45,493 nt of DNA, taken from Cytophaga aurantiaca DSM 3654. Its GTDB lineage: Bacteria > Bacteroidota > Bacteroidia > Cytophagales > Cytophagaceae. Below are positions 10,262 through 18,861 of the stretch, in pieces (the stretch's first letter is position 1; each line of letters begins with the position of its first letter). Made by a program: the position numbers and the translations under genes. The notes beneath the pieces are model-generated. The model had not been told where the DNA came from. It made no database searches and saw only the letters and a list, made by a program, of their open reading frames with translations. The stretch lies in NCBI RefSeq assembly GCF_000379725.1, contig NZ_KB903640.1, positions 1 to 45,493 of the forward strand. The letters run 5' to 3'.

Positions 10262-10706
10262 ATGTCAATTGAAGGTACAAAGATACGGTTTCAATGGCTC
10301 AAAAAATAGGGAAGGTGGAAAAGATTCCACCTGAGTTTTAAATTAAATAAGCGTTTTTGCTGAAAAATGTTATAATGCTTAACGCTAAAAGCTTAAGGCC
10401 TAAAGCTAGGCTGAACTGTTTATTTTATAATGTAATTTTAAAAGGGATTCTCGTTACAGCATATATGCCAATAAGCAAAAGAGTTGTTATTATGAGGCAA
10501 CCCTTTTCCTCTATAGCCTGTCTCTATACTAGCGATATCAAGGCTTTAATTACATGAAATTGCTCTCACATAACCAAAACCGAAGCATGAGAAATAAACT
10601 ATAATATTGATTTATAGTAACATATATTCCACATTGAAAATTACACCGTGCTAAATGAAATGAATTACACATTGAGGCGTTCTACTCAAAACTCCAAAAC
10701 CAACCT
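10262..10706. other. Intergenic region upstream of purL and the WG-repeat gene
   Basis: Next to purL there is a small hairpin at 10313-10332 (AGGTGGAA / TTCCACCT, 4-base loop). I see no credible gene: the 66-codon frame at 10357-10557 has no recognisable content. No riboswitch fold was recognised. Confidence 0.4.
10278..10285 (-). promoter_or_regulatory. Putative -7 element of the purL promoter
   Basis: On the minus strand this reads TATCTTTG, an exact match to the Bacteroidota TAnnTTTG -7 consensus, ending 16 bases before the purL ATG. A TTTG lies upstream but only 14 bp away rather than about 19, so the -33 part is weak. Confidence 0.55.
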
Positions 10707-13223
10707 ATGAAATATATCGCTTTTTTTAATGCGCTTTTTTTGCTTGTATGTATTCCCGCTTTTTCTCAGAGACAATATTCTACCTATCAAAAAGATGGCT
10801 ATGTAGGGCTGGAATTTGTTGAAACACATACCAAAATCACCCTGCCTGAGTATGAGAAAATAACACCCTGTCATGAAGCGAAAGCTGAAGCCGGCTATTT
10901 ATATATTGTGCATGGACACTACAGTAGATATGGTAGGTATGTGGATGTACAAACAAGCACCCAATTCTGGAAAGTAGTAAAAAATGGCAAATGCGGTGTT
11001 ATTAATACAAATGGAAAAGTTATTGTACCTCTTCTATATGACGATGTCAAATATTTAATTGATACAGATTTTGCAGTAATATCTATCAATAATAAAATCG
11101 GTGTTATCCATAGGGATGGATCGGTACTTATTGCACCGATATACAATGATATTATGTGTTACAAAAATTCTACCGACGGCTTTATCCTAAAAGCATCTAC
11201 ACAGGAACACTTCTATTTGATTAACGAAACAGGAGTTACGCTGTCAGAATTCCCATCAACTCTTGAAGTAATTAATATAAAAGACAACCGGCTTATTGTT
11301 ACGAATAAATATTCCCGTCTTAAAGGTTCTTATGATTTATCTGGCAGAGAGATTTTACCTATATTATATGATGAACTTGATATGAATTTCGGGATGTATT
11401 CTTTCAAACAGGAAGAGCAGGCAGGCATAATAGACCTTACAGGAAAGCCTCTTTTTTCCCGCACCTGCAATAGAATCTTTCCTGTTAAGGAAAACAGATA
11501 CATGATTGATGTAAAAAAAGGTGCCTATCAACTAGCAGATGAAAAAGGTACTATACTATGTACAGACACCTTTTCAACGATTGCTTTACATCCTGATTTT
11601 ATGATCGTACAATCTGCATCAACCAACAAATGTGGTTTGTTAAGTTATACCGGAGAAGTTAGAATACCCATGACGTTTAAATCATTGAGTTTGTGGAACG
11701 GAATGCTTGTTGCGAAAAAAGAAACAACATATGGTATTATTACTCCTTCTGAAAAAATACTATTACCATTCAGGTATGATCACATAGGCACTTCTGATGC
11801 GTCTTTTATACTAATCAAACAAAAAAGAAAATATGGCTACATGGACAAAAACTTAAAAATGGTTTTACCATGTAAATACGAATATCTAAGAGACATTTAT
11901 TATATCAATAATGATTTAGGAAATACAGAAGCTGCCCGGATCATATCTGAGAAGGGGGATAAAACAGGTGTCATAGATCTGCATGGAAATGTAAAACAAC
12001 CATATAAAGTTTCGGAGTTTATTGGTAAGAAAAATGAAAAATACGAATCTGGTTTTCCTATTTCACTGCGTACTGATTACTTTTCCTTTGAAAAAATAAT
12101 CAATCCCGTTGATAAAATGCATGATTGCATCGTGCTTGATAAAGATATGCAAGAAATTCTACGTTGTTATAGCAGAACTCCACGTGTGTATGACGACTAT
12201 TTTCTATTTGCATTTACAAATAGAAAATATGGATTAATAGCAGCGGATGGTGTCATAATAATTCCTTTTATATATAACCAGCTATATCCTTTTGGCTATA
12301 ACCATTTCTATGCACAGAAAGATCGGTATGTAGGTTTATTAAACAGATCCGGCGATACTAGTATTGCTTTCCAATATTCTAGCTTAGGATATTTTTCAGA
12401 TGCATATATTATTGCTCGTGATACAAACTCTATTGCTAAATACGGACTGATTGATTACACAGGGAAAATAAAAATGCCATTTTTATATCAGTCTCTATAT
12501 TACGACAAAAGATTCAATACAAATTTACTGGTAGCTAATAAAGATAGCTTGTTTGGATTAATTGATATGAATGAAAATGAAATCATTCCATTTGAATATA
12601 CATACATTCAACAGATTGATAAAACATTATTTCTTGTTCAAAAAAATGGCAAACAAGGACTTATTACGATTGATAACAAAATTATTATCCCTATTATATA
12701 TGAAGAATTATCGAGCTTATATAATAATGCTATCAGAGTGAAAAAAGATGGTAAATATGGAATATTGAACGAAAAAAATTATGTTGTTATCCCATTAGAG
12801 TACGATGATATTTCTTCACCAACTCTTTCTTCATATAACTATGATAAAATATTTTTGGTGAAGAAAATGGATAAAATAGGAAGTATGGATAATACTGGAA
12901 AAATAATTCTGCCCATTGAATTCAGCTCTATAGATATATATGACAACGTATCTGTAGTCAGTAAAAATTCTATCTATTATTTTGCAAATGGATCTGTTGT
13001 AAATTACAATGAGCCGTATGAAGAAATCACAATGAATGGAAATATATTTCGTACAAAAAATAATGGTAAACATGGCATCGCAGGCTACAATGGAAGATCT
13101 ATACTTGATCCCATCTATGATAAGATAGACGATGCATCTGAAGGGTTTGCTGTTGAGAAAGATGGTCAGATAGCTACTTTTAGCAGTTCAGGAAAAACGA
13201 ACACTCCTTTTATTAACAAGTAA
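10707..13223 (+). CDS. Exported WG-repeat protein
   Basis: An 838-residue protein with a signal peptide (MKYIAFFNALFLLVCIPAFS, then Q) followed almost entirely by WG-type repeats. About 18 imperfect units of 40-50 residues are visible, each with the pattern K(Y/C)G(L/V)I...G..I(I/L)P..YD.(I/L), for example KYGLIDYTGKIKMPFLYQSL. WG proteins are common in Bacteroidota as predicted periplasmic or surface beta-rich scaffolds; their ligands are mostly unknown. No lipobox and no C-terminal T9SS signal is seen: the chain simply ends in TPFINK. The gene stands alone between a long AT-rich leader and its own terminator. Function beyond a binding scaffold cannot be stated. Confidence 0.85.
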   Translation: MKYIAFFNALFLLVCIPAFSQRQYSTYQKDGYVGLEFVETHTKITLPEYEKITPCHEAKAEAGYLYIVHGHYSRYGRYVDVQTSTQFWKVVKNGKCGVINTNGKVIVPLLYDDVKYLIDTDFAVISINNKIGVIHRDGSVLIAPIYNDIMCYKNSTDGFILKASTQEHFYLINETGVTLSEFPSTLEVINIKDNRLIVTNKYSRLKGSYDLSGREILPILYDELDMNFGMYSFKQEEQAGIIDLTGKPLFSRTCNRIFPVKENRYMIDVKKGAYQLADEKGTILCTDTFSTIALHPDFMIVQSASTNKCGLLSYTGEVRIPMTFKSLSLWNGMLVAKKETTYGIITPSEKILLPFRYDHIGTSDASFILIKQKRKYGYMDKNLKMVLPCKYEYLRDIYYINNDLGNTEAARIISEKGDKTGVIDLHGNVKQPYKVSEFIGKKNEKYESGFPISLRTDYFSFEKIINPVDKMHDCIVLDKDMQEILRCYSRTPRVYDDYFLFAFTNRKYGLIAADGVIIIPFIYNQLYPFGYNHFYAQKDRYVGLLNRSGDTSIAFQYSSLGYFSDAYIIARDTNSIAKYGLIDYTGKIKMPFLYQSLYYDKRFNTNLLVANKDSLFGLIDMNENEIIPFEYTYIQQIDKTLFLVQKNGKQGLITIDNKIIIPIIYEELSSLYNNAIRVKKDGKYGILNEKNYVVIPLEYDDISSPTLSSYNYDKIFLVKKMDKIGSMDNTGKIILPIEFSSIDIYDNVSVVSKNSIYYFANGSVVNYNEPYEEITMNGNIFRTKNNGKHGIAGYNGRSILDPIYDKIDDASEGFAVEKDGQIATFSSSGKTNTPFINK

Positions 13224-13240
13224 AGCTGCTGTAATAAAAT

Positions 13241-13270
13241 AAAAGCGCTCTGTAATAGAGCGCTTTTTTA
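13241..13270 (+). terminator. Intrinsic terminator after the WG-repeat gene
   Basis: AAAAGCGCTC and GAGCGCTTTT pair around a TGTAATA loop and are followed by T residues. With A runs upstream it may work in both directions, also serving the converging SUKH gene. Confidence 0.88.
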
Positions 13271-13300
13271 TACTGACAACTGACCACCGTCTACTGACTA

Positions 13301-13858
13301 CTAATCTTCTCTATCTACCAACAGATACTCCAGATAATAATCCCAAAAAGAACCTTCTGCTAGAGCTTCCGGATCAATCTCAATAAACTGCTTTTTCAGA
13401 TATTCCCAATCAGCATCTGCAAACACTAAATTTTCGCTTTCTTCTGTAGAATAATTTTCAATAAACTTTTCATACAGATAAATACAGATCGCAAGTTTAT
13501 CCAATGAACTATTCATAAAGACTGCCTTGAAATCGTTTTCTGTTTCAACATAACAGATGCGGTATCCATTCATCGGGTCAATGCAGATGGGATTGCTTTC
13601 GCCTGTTTCACCAATGATAAACCAATCCGACAGATCAGGTCTGTCTTCCAGGTCATACAAGTCATCCGGCGAAGTAAAAGCAGGGAAGGTGGTTATGTTA
13701 AAAGTCAGGTAAGGCGCAGCTTCCTTAGGTAAACCAACCATTGAAAGAAACTCCAGTATATCTACAGGTAACGGAATTGTATGTACAGACTCCGGCTTAA
13801 TTTTTTCTAATTCGATATTTTGTTCGTCCCAGTAGTCGATGTAGTCTTGAATAATCAT
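13301..13858 (-). CDS. SUKH (SMI1/KNR4)-like protein
   Basis: A 185-residue cytoplasmic acidic protein. The pattern LPVDILEFLSMVGLP near the N-terminus and WFIIGETGESNPICIDPMNG in the middle is characteristic of the SUKH superfamily, closest to the SUKH-4 type. Members include immunity proteins that neutralise polymorphic toxins, but many bacterial SUKH proteins have no known partner. No toxin gene is adjacent: the neighbours are the WG-repeat gene and the histone/Gre-like gene. The only start with room for the N-terminal helix is MIIQDYIDYW at 13858. A -7-like box ends just five bases before it, suggesting a very short or absent leader. Superfamily assignment is probable; a role in toxin immunity is only a possibility. 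Confidence 0.72.
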   Translation of the reverse strand: MIIQDYIDYWDEQNIELEKIKPESVHTIPLPVDILEFLSMVGLPKEAAPYLTFNITTFPAFTSPDDLYDLEDRPDLSDWFIIGETGESNPICIDPMNGYRICYVETENDFKAVFMNSSLDKLAICIYLYEKFIENYSTEESENLVFADADWEYLKKQFIEIDPEALAEGSFWDYYLEYLLVDRED

Positions 13859-13862
13859 AGGG

Positions 13863-13870
13863 CAAAGGTA
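13863..13870 (-). promoter_or_regulatory. Putative -7 element of the SUKH gene
   Basis: The minus strand reads TACCTTTG, matching TAnnTTTG. Its last base is four nucleotides before the ATG, which would place transcription start at or near the start codon. No -33 TTTG is visible at the usual distance. Confidence 0.4.
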
Positions 13871-13880
13871 TAAGTTTTAA

Positions 13881-13976
13881 GTTTTAAGTTCTAAGATATT
13901 CTATCATAATTGCTCAACATTAAGTCCGAATGTTTTGATAAACATTTCTTAGAACTTATTACTTAGAACTTAAAAC
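13881..13976. repeat. Perfect 15-bp inverted repeat of an AACTTA-rich intergenic element
   Basis: GTTTTAAGTTCTAAG at 13881-13895 is matched exactly in reverse complement at 13962-13976. Similar strings built from CTTAAAACTTA and CTTAGAAC recur at about 28806-28836 and 29596-29625, so this is a dispersed family. It sits between the SUKH and histone/Gre-like genes. Confidence 0.75.
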
Positions 13977-13977
13977 A

Positions 13978-14017
13978 AAAAAAAGCCTCATCCGATCTGG
14001 TCGAATGAGGCTTTTAT
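13978..14017 (-). terminator. Intrinsic terminator of the epimerase / histone-Gre operon
   Basis: AAAAGCCTCAT pairs with ATGAGGCTTTT; inner bases can extend the stem (CGA/TCG). Read on the minus strand it is followed by a T run, 20 bases beyond the stop codon at 14039. Confidence 0.87.
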
Positions 14018-14038
14018 ATCATATGTCAACGTGACTAG

Positions 14039-15178
14039 TTAAAATACTTCAATCACTGTATACAATCTATCTAAGAACATGAAGGTATCACCTTTTCTCT
14101 TATCAACCAATATCTGGAATAGAGGAGCAAGGGTAGACACCGCCTGAAAACTCAAGTCATCTACTTTAATTTCTCCCAAGCCAGTACTGATAAAATAATT
14201 CTGAAAGTTTGTAAATACAACCGAACCGAATTTAACTTTATCGTGCTCAACAATATTGATTCTGTTCAACAGACCTAAATTGTTAACGCCTTCATTTGCT
14301 TGTCTTGCATACATATCACGTGTTGCATGCATAGATTCTCTAAATGAATCGGATAACTCTTCTGTTACTTTTTCTGCATTCGCACTCGTCAATGCATCTT
14401 CCATTGCTTTTTTAGAAATGGAAACTGTATTTTTTTGAATGTCAATACACTTATTTAATAAAGCCTTCTTCAGTTTTATTTTTTCATCGGAAGTCATGGT
14501 AATCTGACCAACTCTCTTTGGAGCTGGACCTTCCATCGTCAATTCTTCAGAAGCATATTTCGCTGACAACTTTTTAGCAGCAGGCTTAGCTGTTTTTACC
14601 GGTTTGCGGAAAACAACTACTTCCTCGTCATCGTCATCATCGTCATCATTTTTCTTTTTACGTCTCGGTTTTCCGGCAGCAGCAGGTGTTGATACCGGAG
14701 CAGTAACCACCGGAGCTTTAGTCTTGGTTTCAACAGCTTTTGCTTTTGGAACTACAACTTTAGGTGCTTCAACTTTTTTAGGCAGTACTTTTTCAGCAAC
14801 CTTTTTAGCAGCAGGAGCAACTTTTGCCTTTACAGCAGGAGCAGCCTTTTTAGATACCGGAACAACAGCTTTTTTAGCAACTGGCTTTTTAGCAGCCGGT
14901 GCTTTAGCTTTTACAGCAGCTTTTTTAGCAACCGGTTTAGAGGTAACTTTCTTAGCAGCTACTGGTTTAGTAGTTTTTTTCGCAACAACTTTCTTGGAAA
15001 CAACCTTTTTAGCAGGAGCTGCCTTTTTAACAGGCTTTGCCACTACTTTCTTTTTGGAAGCAGCAGGTGCAGCCTTAGCAGGTGCTTTTTTCGGTTTCTC
15101 AGCCTTTTTCGCAACTACTTTTTTGGTAGTTGTACTTTTTTTTGAACTACTCGCGTTCTTTTTCGCTACTTTTGCCAT
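14039..15178 (-). CDS. Histone H1-like tail fused to a GreA/GreB-like domain
   Basis: 379 residues in three parts. Residues 1-176 are almost pure Lys/Ala/Val/Pro, with AKK, KKAAP and VVAKK repeats as in histone H1-like and other DNA-condensing tails. Residues 177-186 are an acidic run (seven Asp then Glu). Residues about 228-379 resemble Gre factors: a long two-helix coiled coil (232-310) with acidic residues near its turn, then an FKBP-like fold starting at HDKVKFGSVVFTN and ending KGDTFMFLDRLYTVIEVF, matching the Gre pattern FGS..V ... GD......YTV. Gre factors insert the coiled coil into the RNA polymerase secondary channel. A Bacteroidota Gre-like family with this C-terminal domain exists and is often misnamed. 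The gene overlaps the upstream epimerase by 13 bp, so the two are translationally linked. The tail may tether it to DNA (inference). Confidence 0.8.
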   Translation of the reverse strand: MAKVAKKNASSSKKSTTTKKVVAKKAEKPKKAPAKAAPAASKKKVVAKPVKKAAPAKKVVSKKVVAKKTTKPVAAKKVTSKPVAKKAAVKAKAPAAKKPVAKKAVVPVSKKAAPAVKAKVAPAAKKVAEKVLPKKVEAPKVVVPKAKAVETKTKAPVVTAPVSTPAAAGKPRRKKKNDDDDDDDEEVVVFRKPVKTAKPAAKKLSAKYASEELTMEGPAPKRVGQITMTSDEKIKLKKALLNKCIDIQKNTVSISKKAMEDALTSANAEKVTEELSDSFRESMHATRDMYARQANEGVNNLGLLNRINIVEHDKVKFGSVVFTNFQNYFISTGLGEIKVDDLSFQAVSTLAPLFQILVDKRKGDTFMFLDRLYTVIEVF

Positions 15179-16200
15179 CTTTCAATGAAAAAATTACTTT
15201 TGTGAATGACTAACCTTCCAAGGTTTTCGGATACTAATTTAAAAGGTTCATTGTCAATTACAAAACTTCCATCTAAATCAATATAGTCGGAATTGCCTGA
15301 AATCCACATACCAGAGCGTATTCCAATGGTAGTTTCGACCATACAACCTACCATTGTTTTTAAGCCTAACTCTTTAGATTCCAGCAAAATACGAGCCCCT
15401 TCACGATAACCACCGGCCTTCATTAACTTCATGTTTACCCCGTGGAAAAGTTCTTTAATTTCTTTTAAATTTGGGCTAAAAGTTATCGACTCATCTGCAA
15501 TTATTGGAATTTTGCTGTACTTTTTAAGGTATCTATAGGCATCTTTCTGATCTGAAGCAAAAGGCTGTTCCATAAATTCCAGAGGTAAAGACCTCAAATC
15601 TTCCATTTCTTTGATCAATAGATCCGGATCTTCCCAGGCTTCATTCGCATCCACACGAATCGCTTTTTCAAAATAGCGATGTGCTGTTTTGATCAGTTCT
15701 TTACTTTCTTCTTTACCGGTTTTAATTTTTAAAGAATCAAAACGTGTTAAATTGTGCGTCTTGATAAACTCCTGAATAGCACCCGGATCCATGATAGGCA
15801 AGGTGTAGGAAGTTGCAAGGGGAGTCGTATGAAGATCAAGATTCGTATAACGCTTAAAAAATTGACTGTCAGCATCGCAACGCAAATGTACGTAAGCACT
15901 TTCCAATGCAAACCGCAACGACTGGCAAAGTTTTAATGAGTCGAGCAATTCATTATAGGCATTTTCATCCGTTAAGAATCTGGAACTCCATGCATTGGAA
16001 AAAGTAATAAATTGAGATTCAATCAATTCAATTGTTTCTTCATAACGAATATTTGGAGCAGCTTCACCTGCATACGTTTTATCAGCATGATGCAGCAACA
16101 CCAGCAGATTGATCTTTTCAGTGGAAGCATTTCTGGAGATCTTCCAGGTATACTTCAATGGCAATTGTAACCGCTGACATTCCCAATACGTGTTTTGCAT
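15166..16200 (-). CDS. L-Ala-D/L-Glu (dipeptide) epimerase, enolase superfamily
   Basis: 344 residues of the muconate-lactonizing subgroup. The catalytic set is complete: Lys158 and Lys160 in LKIKTG, metal ligands Asp184 (RVDANEAW), Glu211 (MEQPF) and Asp236 (ADES), and Lys258/Lys261 in MKLMKAGG. The C-terminal DLD motif (Asp308, Asp310) is the kind that binds the dipeptide amino group in characterised Ala-Glu epimerases, which favours murein dipeptide recycling over o-succinylbenzoate synthase (MenC). No signal peptide is present, so it acts in the cytoplasm. It is the first gene of a two-gene operon, overlapping the histone/Gre-like gene, and diverges from the PorP-like gene. Substrate specificity is inferred from motif only. 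Confidence 0.85.
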   Translation of the reverse strand: MQNTYWECQRLQLPLKYTWKISRNASTEKINLLVLLHHADKTYAGEAAPNIRYEETIELIESQFITFSNAWSSRFLTDENAYNELLDSLKLCQSLRFALESAYVHLRCDADSQFFKRYTNLDLHTTPLATSYTLPIMDPGAIQEFIKTHNLTRFDSLKIKTGKEESKELIKTAHRYFEKAIRVDANEAWEDPDLLIKEMEDLRSLPLEFMEQPFASDQKDAYRYLKKYSKIPIIADESITFSPNLKEIKELFHGVNMKLMKAGGYREGARILLESKELGLKTMVGCMVETTIGIRSGMWISGNSDYIDLDGSFVIDNEPFKLVSENLGRLVIHKSNFFIERWQK

Positions 16201-16270
16201 ATTTTCGAATTTGTGTACTAAAATAGGTATTGTTTCCGTTCCAATAACAACATTTAATAGAATAAATAGC

Positions 16271-16278
16271 TATTTTTG
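16271..16278 (+). promoter_or_regulatory. Putative -7 element of the PorP/SprF-like gene
   Basis: TATTTTTG matches TAnnTTTG and ends 13 bases before the ATG at 16292. It also supports that ATG over the longer frame starting at 16190, because the upstream start would lie outside the transcript. No clear -33 box. Confidence 0.5.
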
Positions 16279-16291
16279 TTTTTTCCGAAAT

Positions 16292-17344
16292 ATGAAAATC
16301 CTTTTAAAATTCACTGTCTTTTTGGTCTCCATCAATAGCTTTCTATTGCATGGACAGGATGTGCAGTTTTCTCAATATTACAATGCGCCCTTGTATTCCA
16401 ATCCTGCATTTGCCGGAACCGGAAACAATACACGATTCGGATTAAATTACCGTACTCAATGGACCAATGTAGCCAAACCCTATAATACCTTTGCAATTTG
16501 GGGGGATCATTTGATTGAATCTGCCCGCACCGGCGTAGGACTTTGGATCATGCGTGATGCGCAAGGTCAGGCGCGGACCAACTCAACAGAAATAAATGGG
16601 TCTGTTTCTTATTTAGTTCCTTTGGAAAATGGCTGGTCATTCAGACCGGGTCTTCAGATTGGAATGGTAATTCGAGATGGTAATTATACAAATGCACTGT
16701 TCGGAGATCAGATCGATAACAACGGAACAACCGGTGCAGGCTCTAACGATCCGATTCTTCAAACCAGCCAATCAAAGACATTTGCAGATATCGGAGCAGG
16801 AGGATTGGTCTACAATAAATATTTTTGGTTCGGAGCAGGATTTAACCACATCAATACCCCAAATCAATCCTTTACAAATATTTCCGGATATGATCTGCCC
16901 GTGCGGATAAATCTTCAAACAGGATACAAGATCATGCTCAACGGCACTGGAGGTTATAAAAATCATACTTCAGGAAAGAAAGAAATCAGCTTAACTCCAA
17001 CTTTAAACTTTAAGAGCCAAGGATCAAACAATCAATTGGATATAGGAGTTTATTATACATACAATCCCATCATGATTGGTTTGTGGTATAGAGGAATACC
17101 GATATTGCCAAACAATGGAAAACCGAACAACGAAGCACTTATTCCCATGATCGGTTATGTGCAGAAAGGCTGGGCATTTACCTATAGCTACGATTACACC
17201 ATTTCATCGCTGACTACAAAACAAAGTGGCGGATCACATGAAATTTCATTGATCTATCAATTCAAAGTTCCTTATAAAAAGTCGAGAGCAACTAGCAGAA
17301 TTATTCCTTGCCCGAACTTCCAGCGCTCATACCAGACTTATTAA
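16292..17344 (+). CDS. PorP/SprF-family outer-membrane protein (T9SS-associated)
   Basis: About 350 residues from the chosen start MKILLKFTVFLVS; the frame is open 102 bases further upstream, but only the inner ATG gives a proper signal peptide, ending at LLHGQ. The mature part starts DVQFSQYYNAPLYSNPAFAG, a hallmark of the PorP/SprF family, and then alternates beta-strand-like stretches as in outer-membrane barrels, ending near GGSHEISLIYQF. Family members attach or help export specific T9SS cargo with type-B sorting domains. This copy has no cargo gene beside it, unlike the paralogue at 37337-38365, with which it shares IPCPxF near the C-terminus. It may serve a distant partner or be structural. 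Family is clear; partner unknown. Confidence 0.88.
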   Translation: MKILLKFTVFLVSINSFLLHGQDVQFSQYYNAPLYSNPAFAGTGNNTRFGLNYRTQWTNVAKPYNTFAIWGDHLIESARTGVGLWIMRDAQGQARTNSTEINGSVSYLVPLENGWSFRPGLQIGMVIRDGNYTNALFGDQIDNNGTTGAGSNDPILQTSQSKTFADIGAGGLVYNKYFWFGAGFNHINTPNQSFTNISGYDLPVRINLQTGYKIMLNGTGGYKNHTSGKKEISLTPTLNFKSQGSNNQLDIGVYYTYNPIMIGLWYRGIPILPNNGKPNNEALIPMIGYVQKGWAFTYSYDYTISSLTTKQSGGSHEISLIYQFKVPYKKSRATSRIIPCPNFQRSYQTY

Positions 17345-17384
17345 TTGATACAGGTTTTAGTAATCTACCTGTATTAATATTTTT
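17342..17384 (+). terminator. Probable terminator of the PorP/SprF-like gene
   Basis: GATACAGGT and ACCTGTAT can pair around an 11-base loop immediately after the stop codon, followed by TTAATATTTTT. The stem is AT-rich, so it is weaker than the other terminators here. Confidence 0.6.
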
Positions 17385-17586
17385 CAATAATTAAAACAAA
17401 TCTCCATGCTGAAAATCTCAGTAAATATTTGTTACTTAGAGTATCGGATGGATAACGTAGTACTTTTTTTCAGCAGATTTTAGATTCAATGTAATTCTTA
17501 GAATTTCTAATTTGCATGAGGTGAATGGAAAAATTGGCCAGCAGAAAGGAGATTTCATATTTTGTACCTGGAAAAATCCGTTTATT

Positions 17587-17617
17587 ATAATCTGTAATAC
17601 AACAATTTACAGATTAT
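17587..17617 (+). promoter_or_regulatory. 11-bp perfect dyad upstream of the Crp-like gene
   Basis: ATAATCTGTAA (17587-17597) and TTACAGATTAT (17607-17617) are exact reverse complements separated by 9 bases, with no T run after them. This looks like an operator or an RNA hairpin rather than a terminator. It is about 85 bp upstream of the regulator's ATG. Confidence 0.5.
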
Positions 17618-17680
17618 CAATTCGATTTAAAAGTAAAAAAGTGACTTTTATCATTCATTAAGTTGTATTTTTACTATATT

Positions 17681-17695
17681 TACTTAAATTAAGTA
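17681..17695 (+). promoter_or_regulatory. 7-bp-arm palindrome directly before the Crp-like start codon
   Basis: TACTTAA and TTAAGTA flank a single central A, ending five bases before the ATG. Position and symmetry fit an autoregulatory operator or a translation-controlling hairpin; neither is proven. Confidence 0.45.
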
Positions 17696-17700
17696 TAGAA

Positions 17701-18222
17701 ATGCAAGATTTTATCAACTCAGTTTTTACAACCGAAATTACTGTTCCTGCTAAAACATTGATAATAGCTGAAGGAGGTTTTACGGATAAGTTATATCTAA
17801 TCAAAGAAGGTTGTGTAAGAGGTTGGTATCAGGATCTTACAAAGGAAGTTACTACAGCATTATTATTTGAAGAGCAAATTTTTACTTCTGTAGAAAGTTT
17901 CATGTTCAATGAACCAAGTATTTTTAATGTAGAAACACTTGAAGAGTGTACGTTTTGCATTGTAACAAAAATCGATTTTGATAAATATTTATCTTCAAAC
18001 GAACACATTAAGGATATTTTTTATCAAACATTTATCAAACGCGTTCTGATCTACAACAAACGGATTGTAGACTTGCTAAAAATTAAACCCGAAGACAGGT
18101 ACAAAAATCTGATCTTACAAAATCCCAATATTGTTAACCGAATTCCTCAAAATATCATTGCATCATATTTAGGGATAACAACTGTATCGTTAAGTCGGAT
18201 TAAAAAAAAGAAGCAAAGTTAA
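17701..18222 (+). CDS. Crp/Fnr-family transcriptional regulator
   Basis: 173 residues, slightly short for the family. Residues about 10-115 are a cyclic-nucleotide-binding-type beta-roll (PAKTLIIAEGGFTDKLYLIKEG at its core), then a long dimer helix, then a compact winged helix with the recognition segment IPQNIIASYLGITTVSLSRI near 145-166. It lacks the cysteines of iron-sulfur Fnr and the canonical cAMP-contact residues, like most Bacteroidota paralogues, so its effector is unknown. It stands alone: an AT-rich stretch of 639 bp follows, and two dyads lie in its own promoter region, suggesting self-control. Family is clear; regulon unknown. Confidence 0.85.
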   Translation: MQDFINSVFTTEITVPAKTLIIAEGGFTDKLYLIKEGCVRGWYQDLTKEVTTALLFEEQIFTSVESFMFNEPSIFNVETLEECTFCIVTKIDFDKYLSSNEHIKDIFYQTFIKRVLIYNKRIVDLLKIKPEDRYKNLILQNPNIVNRIPQNIIASYLGITTVSLSRIKKKKQS

Positions 18223-18861
18223 TGAAGCAGCCAAGGCGGAAATAAAAAAATAGATTTACATATAATACAATTTTTGATTTGTGTAACACAAGAAGAGAGC
18301 ACATACTTTTTAACAGTTTTAGATTTCATTTTAACAACAACCATTCAAAATCAAATCAATCATCATACAGCATTATAAAGGGGATTAGTATTCCTTTTAT
18401 TCAATATCTTATTTAACATAATGTAAATTATATAACACAAATACAGGTAAATATTTGATAATATACCGCTTATACACATACATTATGATTCCATTGCAGA
18501 GCTTCTTATTCGTTTTAGAATATTAATTTATTCCCGATTCATCTACTGCATTGTATTCTTGTTAGAATTGTTAGCAGACATATTATGTAGAATTTATTAA
18601 AATGAAATCAAACTTACGAAACGCTATATATTTGAATAATACTATTGAAAATTAGTACTGCCTATCTCTAATACCAAGTTTTTATTCTCTCATCTATTTC
18701 ATTTAACTCACAATACTTTATGCAGATTCATAGTCTATATATATTAGTAAATTGTATTATATAGTAAATCTTCCAGCAATCAACATAAATAATACTAACA
18801 TATTTAGTTATTAAATTCATTTTTATGCTGTATATCTACTAATATAATTAGCAAATATACT
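18223..18861. other. Long AT-rich gene-free stretch before dinB
   Basis: 639 bp, visibly richer in A/T than its flanks, with frequent stops in all frames. A short palindrome (CTAAT-ATA-ATTAG) lies about 10 bases before the dinB ATG. I see no RNA fold, transposon end or gene remnant I can name. The dinB promoter should be here. Confidence 0.4.

Noticed and set aside
10357..10557. 66-codon + strand frame upstream of the WG-repeat gene
   Set aside because: No signal, domain or coding bias, and it lies in an otherwise AT-rich spacer.
13301..13858. Immunity half of a toxin-immunity pair
   Set aside because: No toxin or secretion-linked polymorphic gene is adjacent.
14604..15188. 194-codon + strand frame rich in Ala, Thr and Phe
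   Set aside because: It is the exact antisense of the Lys/Ala-rich tail; low-complexity coding DNA keeps the other strand open. No signal or domain fits.
15166..16200. MenC (o-succinylbenzoate synthase) instead of dipeptide epimerase
   Set aside because: The C-terminal DLD motif and absence of men genes nearby favour the epimerase, though not conclusively.
18223..18861. Replication origin or hidden gene in the AT-rich stretch
   Set aside because: No DnaA-box cluster or open frame was visible; AT richness alone is not evidence.
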